Origin: Psococerastis gibbosa | Lineage: Eukaryota > Arthropoda > Insecta > Psocodea > Psocidae | Direction of reading: 5' to 3' | DNA: 64,000 nt | NCBI GenBank assembly: GCA_963971405.1 | Contig: OZ020488.1 | Coordinates: 1,302,001 to 1,366,000 of the forward strand | Shown here: piece by piece, positions 54,089 through 61,815 of the stretch | How positions within the stretch are numbered: position 1 is the first letter of the stretch | Layout: the number at the start of each line of letters is the position of its first letter | Notes under the pieces: generated by a model | The model's input: only the letters and a program-made list of their open reading frames with translations | Told to the model about the DNA's origin: nothing | The model's database searches: none | Position numbers and translations under genes: made by a program

Positions 54089-54305
54089 GTATTTTAATAG
54101 AAATCAATGTCGTTATAATCACTTAAGATAAACCTCCAACACAAGGTTAGTTAGGTTATTAATGTTTGCTGGTAATTAGTTCTAAGAGCCTTACAATCAT
54201 TTACAATTAGGGTGAGGTATTTTAAAAGAAATCAATGTCATTATAATCACTTAGTTAGATTATTTGTGTTTGTTCTGCTGGTAATTAGCTCCAGGGTTGC
54301 GATAC
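54089..54305 (+). repeat. Diverged tandem duplication between capsid and polymerase genes
   Basis: Two copies (about 54,089-54,213 and 54,219-54,305) share TATTTTAA.AGAAATCAATGTC, TTATAATCACTTA, TGCTGGTAATTAG and ACAATTAG.GTGA. They fill the gap where the two transcripts converge. Confidence 0.8.
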
Positions 54306-54307
54306 AA

Positions 54308-57300
54308 TTAGAGTGAAATGCGATAATGACCGTGAGCTAAACTATCAATTCCATTACGACACACATACCGTTTATCATCATAAGGGCTGAGAGTGAGTTT
54401 TTGTTGTTTAATTGTAAAAAGTTTATGATCAATACTTTGAATACGGTACATTGGTTTACACGAGTCTTTTACACTGTAGGACTTAAATAGGGTATTGTAA
54501 TAGTCTTGATGGGAAATATGATGTTTGAGGGTTGAGCGAACTATACCTTTGCCCACTTTCTTTTCTTTTCCCTCCTCAAACAAGGAATACAATTTGGGGC
54601 GTAAAGCAACACATTGTAAAATGTGAGAATGAGCATTCTCATCTTTAAACGTCCCCACTTTCTTTTTATTTTCAATATTGTATAAGAGATGGTTTGAGGG
54701 ATATACTGAGTTATCAAATAAATGGGGGTATGGCTTTAAATCAACATATAAATCATCACTCTCAACCTCATAAACCAGAGAATCTGTATCTGTTAAAATC
54801 AGTGTAGCTTTATCACCATACCTTTGTTTTACAAAGTTATAATGAAATTCATACATAACGACCTTAGATAGTTCCAGAACGGTTAGACCAACAAATATTG
54901 GCTTATTAAGTAAAATATTAGTTTTTTTTGAGCGGACTGCAATTAAGTCTTTTGAAAAAATCTGAAAATCTTTAAATGCGGGGGATGAGATAAGTTTGCT
55001 AGCTCGTTTGGTAGTGTTAACTAACTCTAATTTTGTGTGTTTTCTAACATTCTCCATTGTCTTCCCAAACATACTATTAATTTTCAATTTGTAAAAATCC
55101 TTCTCGAAATCATTACAAGCTAATTTTCGTTTTTCTGTGTTAAAATCGATAAAGGGTCGCATCCAAGCGCTTTGTTTAAAAGCTAAAATTTTATGTGTAT
55201 TTTTTAATTTTAAACCCAATTCTAAACATTGCTTCAAATTTCGATAGTGTATAACATAGTTGTGTTTATCGTTTAAGTTGGGAATAAGCTTTGAGATTGT
55301 GGATGATAAAGATATATTATTTTCAGCAAGAAATTCCTTACAATAGGGGGAAATCATGTTTGAAGTAACAACACAATGTTCGGCTGCCAGTGGGTATTCA
55401 TTATGTAAGTCGTGCAATTTTTGTGGATATTCCAAGTCCACCTGCAATATAAACCCATCATCCCCCTCGTCAGGTATGAGCATTACATCAAAGTTTTTAA
55501 TTTCTTCCATATCCATCCAACGAAACCCACTGACAGGCAAAAATTGGCGCATCGCATGTCCGTACAAGTTAGTACAATCCCAATATACTATAAATTTGGA
55601 TGGTTTATTTGATTCAAATTTTTTTAAGTATTTATTGTTACTTTCAGCAAATCTTTTTGAAATCATACTTATACCCCCGCGAATCCCAGCCTCACAAAAC
55701 AAATGCATATTAGGATCAGTCAACAGCTCAATTTCTACTCTTGTCATTTTTAAGCAGCTTTGAAGAGCTAGTCCTGGTGCTGTGTACATGTGACAAATTT
55801 CAAGGTTATCGTTTTCGAAACATAAGGCTCTGAAGGCTTCAAAAACATCACAAAGAAGAAGGGTGTCTGTTAATACATATAAGTCTTGGTATTCCCCTAA
55901 ATTCTTTATGTTAAAAACATTCCACACTTTTTGAGCGTGTTCATATTGTTCTTGTGAAATCTCCTCTTGAGTTAATCGACTAAAAAATGCTTCGATTGGA
56001 GGCAAATGCTCATCATTAAATTTTGATTCATGCGTCATATATTCATAGGGGAAGACACCTTTCCTCAACATTAAGTCTAACTTTTCACCCACAAAACATG
56101 TTTTCATAATTTGAAATTTATCTTTACCCACATCAACAAGATTTTTTACTAAAGAGTCTAATGAGGTGGCCATAAATTGGTATGTATCTAAAAAGCGTAA
56201 CTCCCCAATACTGAAGGCTATATATTCCTCCATAGTTTTAGCTATACATGTAATTTTTATATTTTTTAGCTTCCCAACCCCTTGCATGATAAGATGTCCA
56301 TCATAATGTCTCAAGTTATGCATAAAAACGGGGATATGTTTTGGAGTTCGAAAATTGCTCATATTACAGACATTATGTAATGCTTGTCTATATTTCCCCG
56401 TTATATGGCAGTGGTCTATTACTCGATCAGCTCCTAGTGGCTTTTGACAAACATTACAAATGATAGAGTTTTTAAAATTTTCTCTATCCTCATCAGTCAT
56501 AATTACCGGTTTAATATTTTTATAAATTTCTAAAATTTCATCCTTAACATTTAATAGGGATTTCAAAAATACATCAACAGCATCGGTTCCCCTGTAAACT
56601 ACCGGTTCTTTAAACTTATTCCCATTGATATCCACAACAACGTAGGAAAACCCTGATGGTATATGCATTGATAATTTTTCAGTGTTACAACTGGTCCCTT
56701 CAATGGGACTGAGAATGCTCTCGAAATCGGCATATATTCTATATGCTACAGGGATCATATATTGTGGCTTATCGAATTTCATAATACTTTTCTCCTTAGT
56801 TGGAAATGTGGTTTTTTGCGGATCATGTGTTGAGCAGAGTGGTTTATGTTCGTGTAAGCGTTCAGCACTACTGAAGGGGTGTATACACCAACGGCAATAA
56901 AACTTTTGTTCCTTATGTTTCGTGATTGAGAAATTAAGTTTGTTGAAATTTTTAATAAGACAATAATGTGAATTTTTACCTTCAGTTATGTAAAGCAGAT
57001 CTACTAGCTTATTATAATGTTGACTTTGTGATAAATATAATGGAAACAATCTTTGTTCATAACCAAACACATTTACTCCGATATTATTCATTTTTTCAAA
57101 TTTTGGAATGACTTGTAAAGATACTGGGTATGTTATACCTTTCATATTTAACTCCTTCTCACACTTTTTATAATTATGAACTCGCTCAGCGTGTATCTTT
57201 ACTGGATGCAAGTATGCTAAAATTGACCATATAAAACATTTAAGGTCTTCATTTTTAATATTGATTACTGCTTTGGTGTTATATATTTTTTTAGGTAAAG

Positions 57301-58336
57301 GAATGTAACTACTACCACTGCATGGATTATATTCAGCAATATAGATACTAAAACTTTTTAAACATTTCAACACCCACCCGCTTCCCATTGCTTGAAATTT
57401 ATCTATTTTTATTAGAATTTGTTCAATCATTTGTTGATATTTTATTGTGGGGTTATCACTTAGGAGAAGTTGTTCGTTTTTAGCACGAAACCACGCCTTA
57501 GTATAATTTTTATCGCTGTCGGGTCCACGTTCAAATTCAATATGTAGAGCTACATGCCATTTAATAGCTTTTAAAAGTTTTATGTTTTCAGTTGTAATGG
57601 TGTCAACCTCGCCTGTCATATTATTTAGATAAACAACTGGATCATGTATGGTCATGTTTTTATAATTATATTGTTTTACAACACCATCTAGAGCTGTAGA
57701 TGTTTTACATGCAAAGTTCTCATCGGTAGATAGCTCTCCCCCGCTCATAATTGTGCAATTATTTATATGATTAGTAAAATAGTCTCTCATAAATAATTCG
57801 TTGCAATTGAAACAATTAATAATATGTATGCTTAATATGTGGGTTTTCAAATTATACTTTCGAGTAAAAGGTGCTGAACAGAATTCACAAATAAATTTAT
57901 GTTCAGGGATTTTAACAGATTCAAGATTCTTGTACTCACATGGAAAGATGGATATGCATTCTTTACATAGAACTGTTTCAGTAGTGTTGATGATTTCACC
58001 TCCGCAACTCTTGCATTTCCCTCCATTCCCAGTCGATGTTGGTTTAGGTGTGATTTCATATGGAAAGATGGATGTGCATTCTTCGCACAGAACTGTTTGA
58101 GCAGTGTTGATAATTTTCCCTCCGCAACCCTGACATTTCTCTCCATTCATAGTAGATGTTGGTATTGGGGCAATTTCGACAGGTTCAGAATTCTCGTACT
58201 CACATTTAAAGATGGATGTGCATTCTTCACATAGAACTGTTTGACCGGTGTTGATGATTTCACTCCCGCAACCATCACATATTCCACATTTATATTCACC
58301 CTCGTTCAGTTTCCTTTTCTTCATTGGGGGTGTCAT
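54308..58336 (-). CDS. POLB: Protein-primed DNA polymerase B with zinc-ribbon array
   Basis: 1,342 residues, start ATG at 58,336. Order: three near-identical C4 modules (about residues 17-40, 68-90, 108-130; key pattern C..CG..IINT..TVLC.EC), a C2H2 finger (about 150-172), a linker, then YADFES (exonuclease I, about 535), an HNH/endonuclease VII-like insert with CNVCQKPLG and DHCHITGKYR (about 627-660), HNLRHYDGH (exonuclease II, about 673), YQDLYVLTDTLLL (exonuclease III, about 816), motif A DCTNLYGHAM (about 920), motif B KINSMFGKT (about 1,085), and motif C TDTDSLVYE (about 1,182). This is the family B enzyme that copies the linear element from a terminal protein. The leader shares sequence with the small OB-fold-like gene. 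Repeated zinc modules are more than I expect for the family. Confidence 0.97.
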   Translation of the reverse strand: MTPPMKKRKLNEGEYKCGICDGCGSEIINTGQTVLCEECTSIFKCEYENSEPVEIAPIPTSTMNGEKCQGCGGKIINTAQTVLCEECTSIFPYEITPKPTSTGNGGKCKSCGGEIINTTETVLCKECISIFPCEYKNLESVKIPEHKFICEFCSAPFTRKYNLKTHILSIHIINCFNCNELFMRDYFTNHINNCTIMSGGELSTDENFACKTSTALDGVVKQYNYKNMTIHDPVVYLNNMTGEVDTITTENIKLLKAIKWHVALHIEFERGPDSDKNYTKAWFRAKNEQLLLSDNPTIKYQQMIEQILIKIDKFQAMGSGWVLKCLKSFSIYIAEYNPCSGSSYIPLPKKIYNTKAVINIKNEDLKCFIWSILAYLHPVKIHAERVHNYKKCEKELNMKGITYPVSLQVIPKFEKMNNIGVNVFGYEQRLFPLYLSQSQHYNKLVDLLYITEGKNSHYCLIKNFNKLNFSITKHKEQKFYCRWCIHPFSSAERLHEHKPLCSTHDPQKTTFPTKEKSIMKFDKPQYMIPVAYRIYADFESILSPIEGTSCNTEKLSMHIPSGFSYVVVDINGNKFKEPVVYRGTDAVDVFLKSLLNVKDEILEIYKNIKPVIMTDEDRENFKNSIICNVCQKPLGADRVIDHCHITGKYRQALHNVCNMSNFRTPKHIPVFMHNLRHYDGHLIMQGVGKLKNIKITCIAKTMEEYIAFSIGELRFLDTYQFMATSLDSLVKNLVDVGKDKFQIMKTCFVGEKLDLMLRKGVFPYEYMTHESKFNDEHLPPIEAFFSRLTQEEISQEQYEHAQKVWNVFNIKNLGEYQDLYVLTDTLLLCDVFEAFRALCFENDNLEICHMYTAPGLALQSCLKMTRVEIELLTDPNMHLFCEAGIRGGISMISKRFAESNNKYLKKFESNKPSKFIVYWDCTNLYGHAMRQFLPVSGFRWMDMEEIKNFDVMLIPDEGDDGFILQVDLEYPQKLHDLHNEYPLAAEHCVVTSNMISPYCKEFLAENNISLSSTISKLIPNLNDKHNYVIHYRNLKQCLELGLKLKNTHKILAFKQSAWMRPFIDFNTEKRKLACNDFEKDFYKLKINSMFGKTMENVRKHTKLELVNTTKRASKLISSPAFKDFQIFSKDLIAVRSKKTNILLNKPIFVGLTVLELSKVVMYEFHYNFVKQRYGDKATLILTDTDSLVYEVESDDLYVDLKPYPHLFDNSVYPSNHLLYNIENKKKVGTFKDENAHSHILQCVALRPKLYSLFEEGKEKKVGKGIVRSTLKHHISHQDYYNTLFKSYSVKDSCKPMYRIQSIDHKLFTIKQQKLTLSPYDDKRYVCRNGIDSLAHGHYRISL

Positions 58337-58413
58337 GTTGAAAGATCACACAAATTTACTTGTAAAGTGGTATTACTTGGAAGAAGGTTTGATTTCAACT
58401 ATGCTCCTCAACC
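58337..58413 (-). promoter_or_regulatory. Upstream element shared with the OB-fold-like gene, copy 2
   Basis: On the minus strand, before the polymerase ATG: AAATCAAACCTTCTTCCAA, GTAATACCA and CTTTACAAGTAAATTTGTG line up with 46,844-46,922 in the same position relative to the ATG. Confidence 0.7.
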
Positions 58414-58483
58414 AATGTGTTACAGTTTTATGCAAGTTTCGAAATTAACTATTATTAATAACCATGAGTCAAGTACAATTGGC

Positions 58484-58540
58484 TTAAGGTTAGCATATAA
58501 CTTGAAGTATATAATAAGTGATAGCCGGAGGCTGACAAAT
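58484..58540 (+). repeat. Internal fragment of a terminal-repeat unit
   Basis: Matches AAGGTTAGCATA and ATAAGTGATAGCCGGAGGCT of the 155-bp units in the right terminal repeat, same orientation, about 130 bp inside its inner edge. Confidence 0.7.
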
Positions 58541-58560
58541 TATGATAGCTAGTTACACTA

Positions 58561-58666
58561 TTCTGAGTTTAGACCAAACCCTCATTCAAATAATACTAGG
58601 CCTACTTTACAAGTGAATTTGTGAAATCTTAGAACATGGCATGTCTATGTGATAAAGTTAATACCA
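58561..58666 (+). repeat. Inverted copy of the start and upstream region of the OB-fold-like gene
   Basis: The plus strand repeats the minus strand of about 46,814-46,922: the shared upstream element, then ATG (58,636) and about ten codons (MACLCDKVN) of the small gene, joining directly to the inner edge of the right terminal repeat. On the left the same two pieces are separated by the body of the gene. The inverted repeat therefore once extended further. Confidence 0.85.
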
Positions 58667-60002
58667 ACTATGAAATGATGTAAATCAAATAAATAATCAT
58701 TGCGGAGGCGAAATCGCCCGAAATACGGTATGTAGGCTACGTGAAGAAGAAGAAGAAACAATGAGAATGGACATGTAGAGTGGTGGTACGGACTCCAACT
58801 TTCACCCGAAAGGTTGTTGGTTCGAGTCCTACACTTGCTACATTTTCTGGTCATGCTTCGGAGGGCATGTAAAGCAGGCGGTCCCGGGCCTTCCTAGTTG
58901 AGTGTAAGAGAGGGCTTTATAGCCCTAACTCCGCTAGGTTGGCTTAGTAATAGAACAAAAAGTCCTTATTTATTTATTTATTTAAACAATGAGAATGATG
59001 TCCGATAACAGGAGGGGGCGACCCCCTTACACTGTGTGAAGAAGAAGAAGAAGAAGAAGAAGAAGAAGAAGAGAAGGGAAGAAGAAGAAAGGCTACAAGG
59101 TTAGCATATAAGTATAGTATAAAATAAGTGGTAGCCGGAGGCTGACAACGTAGAATAAGAACAATAATGATGCCCGGAGGTAGAAAGCAAGAGTGGCCTA
59201 AAAGTGTCCCAGAAACCCCCTGTCATATGATGTGTTGTGGTTTTATAGGCTACAAGGTTAGCATAGAAGTAGTATAAAATAAGTGATAGCCGGAGGCTGA
59301 CAATGTACAATTAGAACAATAATGATGCCCGGAGGTAGAAAGCAAGAGTGGCCTAAAAGTGTCCCAGAAACCCCCTGTCATATGATGTGTTGTGGTTTTA
59401 TAGGCTACAAGGTTAGCATATAAGTAGTATAAAATAATTGATAGCCGGAGGCTGACAACGTACAATAAGAACATAAATGATGCCCGGAGGTAAAAAGCAA
59501 GAGTGGCCTAAAAGTGTCCCAGAAACCCCCTGTGATATGATGTGTTGTGGTTTTATAGGCTACAAGGTTAGCATAGAAGTAGTATAAAATAAGTGATAGC
59601 CGGAGGCTGACAATGTACAATTAGAACAATAATGATGCCCGGAGGTAAAAAGCAAGAGTGGCCTAAAAGTGTCCCAGGAACCCCCATGCCCGGAGGTAAA
59701 AAGCAAGAGTGGCCTAAAAGTGTCCCAGGAACCCCCTTTCTACTCTACTACAAGAGTGGCCTAAAAGTGTCCCAGAAACCCCCTGTGATATGATGTGTTG
59801 TGGTTTTATAGGCTACAAGGTTAGCATAGAAGTAGTATAAAATAAGTGATAGCCGGAGGCTGACAATGTACAATTAGAACAATAATGATGCCCGGAGGTA
59901 AAAAGCAAGAGTGGCCTAAAAGTGTCCCAGGAACCCCCATGCCCGGAGGTAAAAAGCAAGAGTGGCCTAAAAGTGTCCCAGGAACCCCCTTTCTACTCTA
60001 CT
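58667..60002 (-). repeat. Polinton right terminal inverted repeat (1,336 bp)
   Basis: Reverse complement of the left repeat with extra tandem units. It holds the SINE (58,770-58,983), a GAA-rich microsatellite (59,036-59,090), about four to five units of about 155 bp, and a duplicated terminus (59,497-59,749 and 59,750-60,002). Confidence 0.95.
58770..58983 (+). mobile_element. SINE family 1, same insertion in the right Polinton repeat
   Basis: 214 bp, apparently identical to 46,003-46,216 in reverse complement, with the same 14-bp target duplication at 58,756-58,769 and 58,984-58,997. Confidence 0.92.
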
Positions 60003-60008
60003 CATTTC
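60003..60008. repeat. Polinton target-site duplication, right
   Basis: CATTTC, exact partner of 45,400-45,405. Confidence 0.93.
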
Positions 60009-60230
60009 ATCAAGCACGCGAGCCTATTAAAATTGTAATAAAAGCACTGTATGTATAGCAGTGCGGCCTTGACACCTACAGTACGTTACACGTACATCTT
60101 AATCTCATTAGCGAGCCAATCAATCATTTACATAACAGGCCCACGTGGTCCGATCTCTGCCGAGGTGACGGCAGAAAGGGTGTGGGTGGGGGCAAGGTTT
60201 GGACAAGGTTGCAATATCAACTGAACCTTA

Positions 60231-60616
60231 GGTGCCCATTCCATTGACCGGCTAGGGCTATTTCCAACAACGGTGACGTGGTAGCAGACATTCCAGACTT
60301 AGGTGGCGTTTCCACCGACCTCGCATTGCAGAATTGACGGAAATGTTTATTTTCCTCTATGCCATAGTTAAAATTGATCAATGATCATACAGTAAAATCA
60401 CAAACAAACAAACTAAAATTAAGAAATGGCTTCATGGGATATGTTAATTATAAACATTTTAATAGATTTCTATTGAAAAAAAAAAAAAAACATTTCCGTC
60501 AATGTCATTTGCAATCTGCAATGCGAGGTCGGTGGAAACGCTACCTAAGTCTTGAATGTCTGCTACCACGTCATCGTTGTTGGAAATAGCCCTAGCCGGT
60601 CAATGGAATGGGCGCC
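60231..60616. mobile_element. PIF/Harbinger-type MITE (386 bp)
   Basis: Nearly symmetric: arms of about 120-130 bp begin GGTGCCCATTCCATTGACCG and end GGCGCC on the other side, with few differences. It is flanked by TTA on both sides (60,228-60,230 and 60,617-60,619), the TWA-type 3-bp target of PIF/Harbinger elements. The loop is AT-rich and non-coding. Long arms this similar suggest a young or foldback element. Confidence 0.85.
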
Positions 60617-61642
60617 TTAGGAGACTATCGCAAACCCCCACTATCCATTTTCGGTACAAAATTTAAATTTTATATGGAATATTGACAATTGACAAACACA
60701 AAAATATTCCTCTACCTTTTATTTACTTTCTAAGGACAAACTCAACGACCTAAAAAATATATATCGTCTGCTAATGGCACAGGCTATATACTGAACCGTG
60801 ACGGGCAATGGATGATTGGGTCATCGACGGTCACGGTACCCCTTCCTATGGTGTTATTTTTAATTTTTGTTGAAGTGAAAAAAGTATGAGAAATTATTTA
60901 ACTTTTTGCACACATCAAAAATTAATATTAGCACAAAATTTTCTTACTTATTTTTACCTTTTATATGCCATGAAATTTCTATAATATGATATTGTTATGT
61001 ATTATTCAAGGAAAGGGAAATGTCAAGAATATTCTTCTTTCGAAGAGTAAATTATATTTTTAATTTTATGTTTCAAGCTGTAAACTTACTTACAGTCTAA
61101 TTAATCCATCAATAATAAGTTGAGCGTTCAAAAGTCACAATAAACAATTTATTAAAAAACAAAAAACAATTGACATTGTTGCTCGTTGCCTAAGAGGTCA
61201 AGTGCAGGGGGCAGTACTCGCGTGCATGAACTTTTGGTTTTTTTGCCGGTGGTGTCGGTATGCGTGGCGCGCCAAGTTTGACTTTTAAGTTTGGCCAAGG
61301 CTCACACATGACATCATAATAATGTGTACCTATGAGTCATCGTGCCTTATCGTGAGTCATACCAGTATTTATCAACAAGTGACAATTAAATTGTAGGAGT
61401 ATATTTGCTGATTTACCCGCAGGTCCATCGGACTGGCCAGGAACCATTGGAAAGCCCCTTAGCGTTAAGAAAGTAATGGTTAAAAGGTATCAAGGGGCGA
61501 CAGGTTCACAATTTTGCTTTCAAAGCGATTTGATACCCAGAATTTTTTTAAAACTTAACGTAAGGTAACCGCGCTTTCTAGGTTGTGAGTACCCCGGTTT
61601 ACGTGTAGTTTTGTAAACAAGGGTCATATTAAATAAGCTTAC
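60617..61642. other. Non-coding stretch, nothing recognised
   Basis: AT-rich, with no motif-bearing open frames or known repeats. Confidence 0.4.
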
Positions 61643-61815
61643 ATATTATATAATACGGTATATATATAACACTGACTTTAAATTAACTTTGGTTGAAGAG
61701 GTAACCTCCACGTTATATCCGAAATTAGAGGTTATAGAAAAACTGGGCTTGGCGGGATACGAACCCACGATCTACGTTTAACCGGGGCGTCGTCCGGACC
61801 ACATGTCCCGACAAG
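61643..61815 (-). mobile_element. SINE family 2, near full-length copy
   Basis: Conserved 3' end (TATATAACACTGACTTTAAA), body (GGTTGAAGAGGTAACCTCC) and tRNA-like head (GGCGGGATACGAACCCACGA, with ACCGGGGCGTCGTC) as at 9.0 kb. The A-box side of the head carries a small deletion. Confidence 0.75.

Larger units (their letters stand above)
45406..60002. mobile_element. Maverick/Polinton element, 14,597 bp, apparently whole
   Basis: It is bounded by CATTTC on both sides. Its ends are AGTAGAGTAGAA and the reverse complement, giving the AG...CT termini typical of Polintons. It carries the family's core set: protein-primed DNA polymerase B, integrase, packaging ATPase, cysteine protease, minor and major capsid proteins, plus a PLA2-domain protein and several small or unknown genes. 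Size and gene content are those of a complete element, with zero to one visible interruption. The terminal repeats are nearly identical, so the insertion appears recent on an evolutionary scale. Confidence 0.97.
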
